Source: Streptomyces hundungensis (GTDB taxonomy: Bacteria; Actinomycetota; Actinomycetes; Streptomycetales; Streptomycetaceae). Taken from it: 64,000 nt of DNA. Positions 34,341-42,873 of this stretch are shown here, in pieces. The translations under genes were made by a program, and so were the position numbers. The notes beneath the pieces are model-generated. The model made no database searches. It saw only the letters and a program-made list of their open reading frames with translations, and had not been told where the DNA came from. Location of the stretch: NCBI RefSeq assembly GCF_003627815.1, contig NZ_CP032698.1:8060001-8124000 (forward strand). Direction: 5' to 3'. Position 1 is the first letter of the stretch, and every line of letters begins with the position of its first letter.

Positions 34341-35825
34341 ATGAAACCGCACAGGCCGGCTCTGGCCGCACTGGTCCTCTCCCTCGGCGCGCTGATCGCC
34401 GCCGCGCCCCCATCCACTAGCGGGCCCTCCACCTCTTCCATACCCTCCAGCTTTTCCGGGCCCGCCACCCCGGCCGGGCCCGCCACCCCGGCCGGGCCCG
34501 CCACCCCGGCCGGGCCCGCCACCCCGGCCGCGCCCGGCGCCTCGGCCGCGAGGTCACCCGTGCCTGCCCTGGACCGCGCAGCCCACCCCCTGCGGACCAC
34601 CGACCCCCGGGGTGACCTGGACGACCTGCGCTCGATCGGCATGATGGTGAACGACGCCACGGTGGTGGGGCTGGGCGAGGCGACCCACAGCTCGCACGAG
34701 TTCTTCACCATGAAGCAGCGGGTCTTCCGTTATCTCGTGGAGAACAAGGGTTTCCGCGTCTTCGCGCTCGAGGCGAGCTGGAGCACCGGCCAGCGGCTCA
34801 ACGACTACGTGCTGCACGGGGTGGGCGACCCGGCACAGATCATGCGTACCGAGTTCCAGAGCACCTACGTGTTCTGGAACAACACCGAGTATCTGGATCT
34901 GCTGCGATGGATGCGCGGATACAACGTGCAACACCCCCACGATCCCGTGCAGTTCATGGGTGACGACTTCGCGTACGCCGGCCCCGAGCTCTACGACAAG
35001 GTGGCCGGCTATATGGCCAAGACACACCCCGAGCTGCTGCCGCGCCTCACCGAGCTGTACCGGGACCTGCGGCCCACGACCACCCCTGAAGCCCACATGA
35101 ACACCTATCCGCTCCGTCCACTTGCCGAACTCCAGGAGATCGCCGGCCGCACGGGGCGGGCACTCGACCTGCTCAAGCAGGCGGGGCCCGGCAAGGGAGG
35201 CGACGTCGAGGCGCACGCCTGGGCGGTACGGAACGTCACCGCCATCGACCAGACGGCCAAGGGATACGCCTTCGACCCCGACGATCCTGGGGAGGCGGCG
35301 CGGGCCATGCGCTACCGGGACCAGATCATGGCGGACAACGTGGAATGGTGGCAGCGGCACACCGGAAGCAAGGTGCTTCTCGCGGCCCACAACGGGCATG
35401 TGGCCCTCCAGTCCCACGACCCCCAGCACTATCCCAAGGTGCAGGGGAGCTTCCTGCGCGACAAGTTGGGCAAGCATTACGTGAGCATCGGCTCCACCTT
35501 CGACGGCGGCTCGTTCAACGCGCTCGACGCCGACGGACGAATGGCGGTCCACACCGTCGGCCCCGCCAAGCCCGGCAGCAACGAGTACACCCTGGACAAG
35601 GCGCGCCCGCGCGACTACGTCCTGGACCTGCGGACCGCTCCGAACGCGGCCCGCGACTGGCTCAACACCCCCCGCGCCACCTGGAGCATCGGCGGCGCCT
35701 ACCCGGGGCCGACGGGACCGTACAAGCAGATCGCGCTCGCGAACAGCCATGACGTCCTCATCCATCTGCACCGCGTCAGCCCGGCGCACTGGCTGACCGC
35801 CCCGACGGCGCCCGCCGGGAAGTGA
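34341..35825 (+). CDS. Secreted erythromycin-esterase-family protein
   Basis: The protein has 494 residues from ATG 34341. A signal peptide (PALAALVLSLGALIAAAPP) is followed by a repetitive Pro/Ala/Gly linker (residues 27-70). The esterase-like domain then starts: VVGLGEATHSSHEFFTMKQR, VFALEASWSTGQRLNDYVLH, RWMRGYNVQHPHDPVQFMGDD, and VLLAAHNGHVALQSHDPQHY, with the Glu and His residues used by Ere enzymes. Ere proteins open the macrolide lactone; related secreted proteins have other unknown substrates. The gene overlaps the 3' debris of the AAC(3) gene and is on the same strand. Confidence 0.88.
   Translation: MKPHRPALAALVLSLGALIAAAPPSTSGPSTSSIPSSFSGPATPAGPATPAGPATPAGPATPAAPGASAARSPVPALDRAAHPLRTTDPRGDLDDLRSIGMMVNDATVVGLGEATHSSHEFFTMKQRVFRYLVENKGFRVFALEASWSTGQRLNDYVLHGVGDPAQIMRTEFQSTYVFWNNTEYLDLLRWMRGYNVQHPHDPVQFMGDDFAYAGPELYDKVAGYMAKTHPELLPRLTELYRDLRPTTTPEAHMNTYPLRPLAELQEIAGRTGRALDLLKQAGPGKGGDVEAHAWAVRNVTAIDQTAKGYAFDPDDPGEAARAMRYRDQIMADNVEWWQRHTGSKVLLAAHNGHVALQSHDPQHYPKVQGSFLRDKLGKHYVSIGSTFDGGSFNALDADGRMAVHTVGPAKPGSNEYTLDKARPRDYVLDLRTAPNAARDWLNTPRATWSIGGAYPGPTGPYKQIALANSHDVLIHLHRVSPAHWLTAPTAPAGK
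34458..34529. repeat. 18-bp tandem repeat, four copies, inside the esterase gene
   Basis: The unit gggcccgccaccccggcc occurs four times without interruption (34458, 34476, 34494, 34512) and encodes four GPATPA hexapeptides in the linker after the signal peptide. Copy number changes keep the reading frame. Confidence 0.95.
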
Positions 35826-35837
35826 CGGGCCTGCGAA

Positions 35838-35960
35838 GTCGGCCAGTCCTTGGCGGAGTTGGAGCGGGAGGCACGGCTGTCGCGGACGCGGAACGTCCAT
35901 GGATCGTGGACGGCACGCTCATTCCGGTCCGCGACCGGCAGGTTGGCGCCTTCTCCTGTT
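35838..35960 (+). mobile_element. Transposase fragment
   Basis: The plus frame gives ADAERPWIVDGTLIPVRDRQVGA, matching the region around the first catalytic Asp of IS5-type transposases (VDGTLIPVRDRxVGASSKNYR). Only about 30 residues remain, lying between the convergent esterase and monooxygenase genes. Confidence 0.6.
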
Positions 35961-36041
35961 GCGTGGTCCGCGTTCGCTGCGGATGCGGGCTCGTTCGCGT
36001 TGTTGGGCGGCCAGGACCTCGGGGTGGCGGGGGTTCAGGGC

Positions 36042-37340
36042 CTACGGCTTGGCCGAGGGGGTGATCGGCGGTCCGGACGGGGCTGCGGAGTCAGGCACCC
36101 CCGCGTAATCGGGCAGCTCGATGCCGTTGATCGCGCGCCCGACCAGCTCGGTGAACCATGCGCCGGCGAAATCGGGGCGCGGCTCGGCATCCGGCCCGGG
36201 GACGTCGCGGCTGCGGGCGTTCAATCGGCCGATCTCCTGGTTGGCCTCGACGAACGAGCGCATCCGCGCCTCGTAGCGGGCGAATCCGGTGCCGGGGTCC
36301 CACTCGGCGGCGGCCAGCTCTCCGGCCAGCAGGTAGGCGCCGGCCAGTGCAAGGCCGGTGCCCTGCCCGGACATCGGTGAGGAACTGAACGCCGCGTCCC
36401 CGAGCAGTCCCACCCGTCCGCTCGACCAGCGGTCCATCACCACCTGGGCGACCTGGTCGAGGTAGAAGTCCGGGGTGTCGTCCAGGTGCGCGAGGATGTC
36501 CGGGGCCAGCCAGTCCAGGCCCGCCATCCGCTCGCGCAGCAGACGCTTTTGGGCCGGGACGTCACGGTGGTCGACGTCGAAGTCGGCGGACGGGAGGTAG
36601 AACATGGCCATCGCCCGGGTGGCGTCCTGGATGGGCCGCAGGAGGGCCGAGCGCCCGGACTCCTGGTCCTGGTACTCAAGGAGCCATCGGTCCAACCCGA
36701 ACTCGTTGGGCACGCTGTAGAAGGCCAGCACGTGACCGAGGTGGCGCAGGAACCGCTCATGCGGCCCGAACACCATCGCCCGCAGCTCCGAGTGGAGGCC
36801 GTCGGCCCCGATCACCAGGTCGAAGCGCCGCCGGGCGCCGCCCGCGAAGGTCACCTCGACCCCGTCCGCATCCTGGGCGAGATCGGCGATGCGGTCACCG
36901 AAGATGTACTCGACCCCGTCGCGGGTGTCGTCGTAGAGCACCTGGGACAGGTCCCCGCGCAGGATCTCGATGTCCGCGATGAACCCGTCACCACCGTCGT
37001 CGTCCGCGCGGAAGGTCTCCAACACCTTCCCCTCCGCGTCCACGGTGTGTGCGCCGGCGGTGTCGGTGCACGCGGCGCGCACCGCCGCGTCGAGCCCCAT
37101 ACGCCGGATGACCTCCTTGGCGACCCCGCGCGCGTCCACCGCCTGCCCGCCGGGACGCAGCTTGGGGGCCCGCTCCACCACAGTCACCTCGGCCCCCCGC
37201 CGGCGCAGCCAGTGGGCCAGCGCGGGTCCCGCGATGCTCGCCCCCGCCACCAACACCCTAGGACCGCTCACCCGGGTCCCCTGCTCGCCAGTCCGGATGG
37301 TGTGCTGCTCGGAGTCGTCGACGCTCATCACTGCCTCCAT
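36042..37340 (-). CDS. FAD-dependent aromatic monooxygenase-type protein
   Basis: The protein has 432 residues from ATG 37340, with GGGAGGA five bases upstream. The family's three motifs are present: PRVLVAGASIAGPALAHWLR (dinucleotide-binding), DLVIGADGLHSELR (DG motif) and GRVGLLGDAAFSSSPMSGQG (GD motif). These are single-component flavoprotein hydroxylases (PHBH/TetX-like) that use NAD(P)H and oxygen to hydroxylate aromatic or polyketide substrates, and some inactivate antibiotics. Its position next to AAC(3)- and Ere-like genes fits drug modification, but that is inference. It is convergent with the esterase gene. Confidence 0.9.
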   Translation of the reverse strand: MEAVMSVDDSEQHTIRTGEQGTRVSGPRVLVAGASIAGPALAHWLRRRGAEVTVVERAPKLRPGGQAVDARGVAKEVIRRMGLDAAVRAACTDTAGAHTVDAEGKVLETFRADDDGGDGFIADIEILRGDLSQVLYDDTRDGVEYIFGDRIADLAQDADGVEVTFAGGARRRFDLVIGADGLHSELRAMVFGPHERFLRHLGHVLAFYSVPNEFGLDRWLLEYQDQESGRSALLRPIQDATRAMAMFYLPSADFDVDHRDVPAQKRLLRERMAGLDWLAPDILAHLDDTPDFYLDQVAQVVMDRWSSGRVGLLGDAAFSSSPMSGQGTGLALAGAYLLAGELAAAEWDPGTGFARYEARMRSFVEANQEIGRLNARSRDVPGPDAEPRPDFAGAWFTELVGRAINGIELPDYAGVPDSAAPSGPPITPSAKP

Positions 37341-37728
37341 GTGCTTCCTCCCGCGCTGGAACGGCCCCAGCACAGGCCCACCGCTCTGAGTGTGTCCAGC
37401 CGTATCGACCATGGGTCCGCACAAAACTCATCGGCGCGACCGAAATTGCGTCCATGCTGGCGCGATCACCTGGATCTCGGCATGTCCGGCCGACGGCACG
37501 GTCGTCACCCGTGAGGGATCGGGCCGGCCGGTGGTGTTGATCGCCGAGGCCAAGGACGCCGAGGCGCTTGGCCCCCTACCCGAGCCGACCGTCGGCGGCT
37601 TGCTCGGCCTGCTCGGGCTGCTCGGCGTGCTCGATCGGCCGTCGGCTTGCGACCGTAATGCCGTCGTGCCGCCCCGCCTCATAGCGCCGAGGCCGCCTGC
37701 TGTCGGCGCACTTTTTCCCTGGAGGGCC
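37341..37728. other. Intergenic stretch
   Basis: No gene seen. A short plus-strand piece (DGTVVTREGSGRPVVLI) resembles the first strands of alpha/beta hydrolases, but nothing after it fits. Confidence 0.35.
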
Positions 37729-37761
37729 GCCGGTGATCAAAACCATGCGTTGATCACCGGC
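37729..37761 (-). terminator. Perfect 12-bp hairpin after the cassette
   Basis: GCCGGTGATCAA at 37729-37740 pairs perfectly with its complement at 37750-37761 around the loop aaccatgcg. It starts 20 bases after the stop of the minus-strand gene ending at 37781, so a terminator is the simplest reading. Confidence 0.8.
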
Positions 37762-37780
37762 AAGCCCTCAGCCCGGAGTT

Positions 37781-38041
37781 CTAGTTCCTCGGACGGCGCG
37801 GATTCTCCTCCGCTTCAACTCCTACCGAGAGATCTAGCTCGAACGCCCCTGTCGTTCCCGCGGCAACACCCTGCAACCGCTCGACAAGCTCTTCTACATT
37901 CGGTTTGGAGCACCCTGTCCGGATGTAGAACTCGGAGCGCGTGAGCAGGCTCAGGGATTCGGCCATGATTCCGGTCATCCGCGAGACTTCGTCGCGGTCG
38001 ACCGTGATCACAATTTTCCCGTCTTGTTCGTTGGCACGCAT
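37781..38041 (-). CDS. Small cytosolic protein of the duplicated cassette, possible immunity protein
   Basis: The protein has 86 residues from ATG 38041. No named family is recognised. A beta hairpin (GKIVITVDRDEVSRM) is followed by helices (GIMAESLSLLTRSEFYIRTG, NVEELVERLQGVAAGTTGAF) and a Glu-rich tail. It begins nine bases after the stop of the preceding minus-strand gene and is followed by a strong hairpin. A decayed second copy lies at about 16306-16520. Its small, acidic, standalone form next to a possible HINT-toxin remnant suggests an immunity role; this is inference only. Confidence 0.65.
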   Translation of the reverse strand: MRANEQDGKIVITVDRDEVSRMTGIMAESLSLLTRSEFYIRTGCSKPNVEELVERLQGVAAGTTGAFELDLSVGVEAEENPRRPRN

Positions 38042-38050
38042 GCGACGTTC

Positions 38051-38365
38051 CTAACTCTTCCTCTTGGCAAAGTCTGCGACGGTTTTCTTGAAGGCCGTCA
38101 TGGAGTACTCGCTCCTCTGAATTACGGTGACGCCGCGCTCACCGTCGTACCAGCCGACTCCACCATTGCGCAACGCGGCACGGTGAGGTTGTAGACGCTG
38201 CGGTTTTCTCCAGGCGCAAGTACCGACGACCTCTCTCAGGTCACCCTGAGGGGTGCGGAGCCGGTCACCCGCCCTGGCGGCCGAGGCGTCCAGCCAGCGG
38301 TACCTGTTGATGACGGACAGCCCCGTCCCGGCGTCCGGCCCCCGCCGCGGGACGGATCCATCCAT
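38051..38365 (-). pseudogene. Possible HINT-domain toxin remnant, upstream gene of the cassette
   Basis: The frame gives RYRWLDASAARAGDRLRTPQ, then GDLREVVG, matching the middle of HINT domains of polymorphic toxins (usual form WxDAxxLxxGDRLRTPxG). A frame step later (about 38185-38212) the sequence reads GENRSVYNLTV, matching the next HINT block VYNLTV that normally precedes HTYYV. The frame that continues ends in YDGERGVTVIQRSEYSMTAF and FAKRKS, whose last residues are conserved in the decayed copy near 16.5 kb. The whole N-terminal part of such a toxin is missing. Confidence 0.5.
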
Positions 38366-38466
38366 TGGACGATCAAGACGGTCGTCGAACCGTCCCGTTC
38401 CCGCTGGCGGTTAGGACCGGCTGGGCTGCGGGCCGGTGTACGGCTTCGGTGGCCATGGGTCGCCAG

Positions 38467-38550
38467 TCGCGGATGACCCGGCGCGCTCAGCCCGCCTGGT
38501 CGCGGATGACCCGGTGCGCTCAACCCGCCTGGTCGCGGATGACCTGGCGC
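38467..38550. repeat. 33-bp tandem repeat, three copies, at the M48 gene end
   Basis: Units begin with tcgcggatgacc at 38467, 38500 and 38533, exactly 33 bases apart. The unit at 38533 encodes the last residues QVIRDQAG of the minus-strand peptidase, with its stop at 38520; the other two lie beyond the stop and repeat both the codons and the TGA. Confidence 0.93.
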
Positions 38551-39893
38551 GCCAGCGCAACCCGGGCCGGCGCGAGTTCGGTGGCGATCGCGGCAGCCGT
38601 TTCGGGGTCCACTACGACGGTCGGCGCCGCCGGCTCACCCACCTCCATGAGGTGACGGCGCAGATGGGTGGGCGGGTGGGTCGAGTCGACGCTGTGGCCG
38701 CGCAGGACGCTCACGCGGCGCAGCCGCTCGTACTCGCGCTCGGAGACGGTGGCCGCGCGCTCCGCGATCCGCTCCCACAGGCCGTCGGCGGCGGCCTGCG
38801 GGTCGGCTCCGCTGATCCTGGCCTGGGCGCGGACCGACTCCGTGCGCAGAGCGGTGGTGATCGAGTTGCCGATGAGCAACCGGTCCATCATGCGGGTCGC
38901 CGCCGCAGCCGAGCCGACGCGTACCGCGGCGCGGTCCGCGAGGTATTCGGAGCGCTGCGAGCCGCGCAGAGCCAGCCCTTCCAAGAGCAGCGCGACCGCG
39001 TGGACGACCGATCGTGGCACGCTGATGAGCGCGGCGGCGGCGAGTTCGGGGACGGTCCGGCGGCGGTACAGGGTGGGTACCGGGGTGAGGAAGTACAGCC
39101 AGTGGTGGAGCGAGTGCAGGGCCGTGCCGACGAGGCGGCCGTGCCGCACGTCGCCGTTGGCGTAGTGGCCGAGTTCGTGGCCGAGCAGAGCGACACGCTC
39201 CTGCGGGTCCAGAACCTCCCACAGAGCGAGCCCGATGTGCAGCGAGCGGCGGCCCTTGAGGCCGTGGGTGGCAACAGAGGCGTTGTACTGCGCGTCGACG
39301 ACCACGACATCGACACCTTGGGTTCCCACGGACGAGGAGACCTCGTCGACCAGTGCGTACAGGCGCGGCGCGTCCGCCCGGTGCAGCACCGGTCCATCGG
39401 GGCGCAGTTTGCCGAACCGTGGCCGCAGCACGACGGCGGTCACCAACAGGATGCCCCCGAGGAAGGGCTGGATGCCCGGCCCGAGCACGATGAGCAGAAC
39501 GCCGCCGACGGCCAGGGCGACCGTGACCGTGTGTACGGCCAGCGCGACGGCACGGGCGAGGATTCCGGAGCGGTCCTGCTGGCGGGATGCGGAGTCCGAC
39601 GCCGTGTCCCCGGCGAGCAGTCGGGCATGCAGTTGCTCTCCATAGCGGTGGGCGAGGCGGCGTTGCGCTTTTTCGAAACGGCCGCGGACCGGTTCCTTGT
39701 CGCCGGGGTCGACGTTCCAGTCACACGCGGTGCACCACTTGGCGAACCGCTTGTCATCGGGGACCTCCGCCCCGCACTGCGGACACGCCGTCGACTGCCC
39801 CACGGCAGGCGTGAGTTGCTGCTCTCCCACTGACTGTGCCCCTTCCCCCGGCTCCTCCCGGAGCCGTCCCGGCAAAGGCGCACTGTAGCCCAT
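38520..39893 (-). CDS. M48-family membrane metalloprotease with zinc ribbon
   Basis: The protein has 457 residues from ATG 39893. The N-terminus has a zinc ribbon (CPQCGAEVP, WCTACDW, about residues 37-60). Two hydrophobic helices follow at about 115-165. The peptidase core carries the HExxH motif in LLGHELGHYANGD (about 240-252), and the third zinc ligand is probably the Glu of RSEYLADRAA. HtpX/Ste24-type M48 enzymes degrade or process membrane and surface proteins. The gene's 3' end has been tandemly triplicated. It is divergent from the unknown protein at 40155, with about 260 bases between. Confidence 0.88.
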   Translation of the reverse strand: MGYSAPLPGRLREEPGEGAQSVGEQQLTPAVGQSTACPQCGAEVPDDKRFAKWCTACDWNVDPGDKEPVRGRFEKAQRRLAHRYGEQLHARLLAGDTASDSASRQQDRSGILARAVALAVHTVTVALAVGGVLLIVLGPGIQPFLGGILLVTAVVLRPRFGKLRPDGPVLHRADAPRLYALVDEVSSSVGTQGVDVVVVDAQYNASVATHGLKGRRSLHIGLALWEVLDPQERVALLGHELGHYANGDVRHGRLVGTALHSLHHWLYFLTPVPTLYRRRTVPELAAAALISVPRSVVHAVALLLEGLALRGSQRSEYLADRAAVRVGSAAAATRMMDRLLIGNSITTALRTESVRAQARISGADPQAAADGLWERIAERAATVSEREYERLRRVSVLRGHSVDSTHPPTHLRRHLMEVGEPAAPTVVVDPETAAAIATELAPARVALARQVIRDQAG

Positions 39894-40154
39894 GGGTTCG
39901 AATACTCCTCGGGCCGTGTGCGGTACTGGGTGCCGGGATGGGCTCCGAGGTGACGTATGCAACGGGCATGGTGTGCCGGGTGGGTGAGGTGCTGGGAGGT
40001 GGGGGATCTGCGTTGGGAGGTACAGAGTTGACCGCCACGTCGCGCGGAGAGCGCGGACACGGCATGTGGCGTCGTTCCTTTTCCTGGTTACGCCATCGAT
40101 GGAGGGTTTCGTACGTCATAGTGGAAATAGGGGAGTTGACCGGGGGGAGTTTTC

Positions 40155-40835
40155 ATGATCGAGCAGGCGTATGTACAAGCAGGGGACGTGACCACCCCGA
40201 CGATCGCCACACTGCGGGACCGGATCTCGCAGGCGATAGACGACACACGAGGGGCCAGCGTTCTTGAGCGTCTCAACGGCTGGTTGCAAATGCCGACTGA
40301 TTCCACGTTCTTCACCGGAATGCTGGACAGCCTCTGCGGGGAGCGCGCCAAGGATGTGGGCGACCGACTGAGCCGCGACACGGGGGGACGGTACGACCCC
40401 GCGGATCTGTCGGCGGCGTCGGACATCGCGGCCAAGTGGACGGCCATCGGCAACATCTTGGAGAGCGGCCGCGCCGTGACCGTCAAGGGCCCGACAGGGC
40501 ACGTGGGCGGAGCCATGAGCAAATTCAAGAACAAGGACGGCACCGGTTTCCATGTGATCGTGCTCCTGGCCACCGGGCAGGAGCAGGACGGACGCCGCTT
40601 CGTCCTGGGTTTCGACCCGGACGTCAGCGCCACGGCGGAGTCCCGGAAGGCGTGGGTCCCATTCGCCCTTGGGGGCGCCGGCACCGTGGCGAAGGTGTCG
40701 GCGTTCAGTGACGCGCGATGCACCCAGGTCATCAAGGCCATGGTCCTCGGCGACCAGCAGGACGGATTCGGCCCGCTGGTCCGCAAGTACTACGTCGACA
40801 CGGCGGCAACCTTTCCGGCGATCGTGCGCGGCTAG
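40155..40835 (+). CDS. Unknown soluble protein
   Basis: The protein has 226 residues; GGGGGGAG lies just before ATG 40155. There is no signal peptide. The N-terminal half is helical (LRDRISQAIDDTRGASVLER). The middle (GRAVTVKGPTGHVGGAMSKF, GTGFHVIVLLATGQEQDGRR, FVLGFDPDVSATAE) looks like an alpha/beta fold in which His133 and the Asp of FDPD are spaced as in papain-like peptidases, with a possible Cys in LCGER; this is speculative. The C-terminus includes CTQVIKAMVLGDQQDGFG. I do not recognise a family. Confidence 0.6.
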   Translation: MIEQAYVQAGDVTTPTIATLRDRISQAIDDTRGASVLERLNGWLQMPTDSTFFTGMLDSLCGERAKDVGDRLSRDTGGRYDPADLSAASDIAAKWTAIGNILESGRAVTVKGPTGHVGGAMSKFKNKDGTGFHVIVLLATGQEQDGRRFVLGFDPDVSATAESRKAWVPFALGGAGTVAKVSAFSDARCTQVIKAMVLGDQQDGFGPLVRKYYVDTAATFPAIVRG

Positions 40836-41017
40836 CCGGTGGGGCGTGCGGCTTGTCCGGGCCGGCGTACTGGTGGTGATGGGCCCGCGGGGGGACGTAC
40901 CCGCGCCAATGGCAACCGGGGCGCTTCCCCATCTGCCACATGCCGCCCGGAACGCTCCGCCCCGGTGCCCGCTCCCATGTCCAGGACCGTGGTCAGCGCG
41001 CCATGCGGTGACCTGGT

Positions 41018-42238
41018 CTAAGCCGTACCGGCAATACCGGCAAGGGAGTTGAAGAGCCGCACGATCTGTGGCACCGACTTCTTGAAGGCGCCGTTGTGGT
41101 CGACCTCTCCTTGGTCGGTCACAGGGGTTCTCTTCCCGTGCGCGGCCAGCTGTCGGGCGCAGCTCAGCGTGTTGCCGATCGGTACGTCCGTGTCGCCGCT
41201 CGCGGTGTAGAGCCGGACCGGCACATCGGGTTTCCAGTCGCAGGTGTGGTCGTTGTTCCGCGCTGCGTCGAACAGGGCGCCGCTGGGGTGCTGGAGCCGC
41301 GCGTAGAAGGCCGGCGTGAGCATCTCCTTCACGGTGCTGGGCAGCGCTGCGAGTACCTCTTCCGTGGTGTGGTGGGTGTCGAAAAGCCCCTCGACGACCT
41401 GGGCGTACGGCTCGCGAAAGGCGTTCCTCGTGTCGCCGTAAAGGGGGTGCAGCCGGTTCTGCGCAGTGAGCCAGTACGCCATGTACAGCACGCCGCTGGT
41501 GTCGTTCACCCGCCCGTCGAAGAGCGCGGGCATCTCCTGTCCCACGATGTCGTACGGGCCCGAGACCGGCGCGAGCGCCTTCAACCGGAAGTGTGCGTCG
41601 GCACCCTGGCTCAGTGCCCGGCCGAGCGCCATGGCGACCTGGCCGCCCTGCGAGAAGCCGGTCCCGTACACGTTCCCGGTCAGCGGGCGTCCCAGCTCAC
41701 GGGCGGCGGTGCGGGTGGCCCGCAGCATGTCCAGCGATGCGGACACGGCGGAGGCGGTGTCCATGTACGGGTGGCGGCCGGGCCCCTTGCCGAGCCCCAG
41801 ATAGTCGGGTGCGGCGACGGCCCGGCCGACCGAGGCGTGCAGATACGGCGAGAGCCGTCCGTCGTCCTCGCCGACGGAGGGCGCGTAGTCGCGGTCGACC
41901 ATGGTGCCGTGGGTGTCCGCGACGACATCGAGCCGGGTGTGGCGGCCGTCCTCGGGCAACACGAGGAGGCCGGTGGCGGTGGTGGGGGTCCCTTGCGGGG
42001 TGATGGTACGGTACGTGATCCGGTAACCGCGTACGCCGTAACGAACCTCGGTGTTGTCGATGCCGGCCGACTTGAGGAAGTCGGAGACCTGGGATGGGGT
42101 GCGGGTGGATACGGCCTCGACCTGGATGAGGTCGCCCCGCTGGGAGGCGGGGCGGGCCTGCGCGAGGGGAGTGAAACTCCCAACTCCCGTGACCAGCAAG
42201 GCGGTTACCACTGCGATCCGAACGCTCGCTGTCTTCAT
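41018..42238 (-). CDS. Secreted lipase-like alpha/beta hydrolase
   Basis: The protein has 406 residues from ATG 42238. A signal peptide (RIAVVTALLVTGVGSFTPLA) is cleaved near residue 28. The fold matches secretory lipases (LIP family): oxyanion-region DTHGTMVDRDYAP, nucleophile elbow GTGFSQGGQVAMALG (Ser about 190), acid SGDTDVPIG and His in VDHNGAF. A disulfide pair is likely (CDWKP and SCARQ). It probably hydrolyses lipids or esters outside the cell. The gene is monocistronic, and its stop is close to the 3' end of the plus-strand gene at 40155. Confidence 0.88.
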   Translation of the reverse strand: MKTASVRIAVVTALLVTGVGSFTPLAQARPASQRGDLIQVEAVSTRTPSQVSDFLKSAGIDNTEVRYGVRGYRITYRTITPQGTPTTATGLLVLPEDGRHTRLDVVADTHGTMVDRDYAPSVGEDDGRLSPYLHASVGRAVAAPDYLGLGKGPGRHPYMDTASAVSASLDMLRATRTAARELGRPLTGNVYGTGFSQGGQVAMALGRALSQGADAHFRLKALAPVSGPYDIVGQEMPALFDGRVNDTSGVLYMAYWLTAQNRLHPLYGDTRNAFREPYAQVVEGLFDTHHTTEEVLAALPSTVKEMLTPAFYARLQHPSGALFDAARNNDHTCDWKPDVPVRLYTASGDTDVPIGNTLSCARQLAAHGKRTPVTDQGEVDHNGAFKKSVPQIVRLFNSLAGIAGTA

Positions 42239-42549
42239 TCCTTGACCGTAAGGCGCCGCCACGTCATGCGGACATCCGACAAACCCCCGCCCCCACCGGG
42301 GCCCTGCCCGCACCCGCGGAGGGGGCCTAGACCCCCTGCCACATTGAGCCAGCACGCGGGCGCGGCGGCTCTGGCAGCAGACTCGAAGAGTTGGCCACCG
42401 GCCCCCATCGAAGCGTCGGTCGGGGCCTCGCCACGGGGCCGGGGCGTTCAGCAGTCCCCTCCACGAGGAAGTCGGCAGCGAGGCCCGCCACCGCGCTCGA
42501 AGTCTGGGCTGCCTGAATCCTCGGCGCGTGGCCGAGGTTGGATGGCTTC
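42239..42549. other. Intergenic stretch
   Basis: About 310 bases between divergent genes, GC-rich, with no recognisable gene or clear operator. Confidence 0.4.
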
Positions 42550-42873
42550 ATGGTGAGACGAAAGCGGGACGATAAGAGGCGATCGCCGTCGCCCTTCGGC
42601 GTGCCGAGCGGCATCGTCCTGTTCGCGACGCCGGAAGGCTGGCGCCACACTCTCCTCACCGAGGAAGGCGGGATGCACTGCGGGCGCCTCGCCAACGTTC
42701 CGTTCAACGCCGACCCGGCAGAGGCGCGGGCCGCCGCGGCGGCGATGGTGGTGGCCCTGGCTTACGACTTCCACAACTTACGTGTCGACGTGACCTGGGA
42801 GCCGGAGCCGCTGAGGGAACCCGAATCCTGGACCGCGCAGGTCACTGCTCTCTCGACTCCGCCGAACGCCTGA
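42550..42873 (+). CDS. Small hypothetical protein
   Basis: The protein has 107 residues from ATG 42550 (MVRRKRDDKRRSP); TTG 42538 would add four. After a basic N-terminus the protein is alpha/beta (GIVLFATPEGWRHTLLTEEG, NADPAEARAAAAAMVVALAY, LRVDVTWEPEPLREPESW). The pattern is shared, from memory, with small uncharacterised Streptomyces proteins. It has no signal peptide or metal motif and stands alone. Confidence 0.6.
   Translation: MVRRKRDDKRRSPSPFGVPSGIVLFATPEGWRHTLLTEEGGMHCGRLANVPFNADPAEARAAAAAMVVALAYDFHNLRVDVTWEPEPLREPESWTAQVTALSTPPNA

Noticed and set aside
37470..37560. Start of an alpha/beta hydrolase (DGTVVTREGSGRPVVLI)
   Set aside because: Only about 17 residues fit and nothing downstream resembles the fold.
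38366..38466. Further toxin sequence upstream of the HINT-like remnant
   Set aside because: No frame continues the HINT or RHS pattern; likely deleted.
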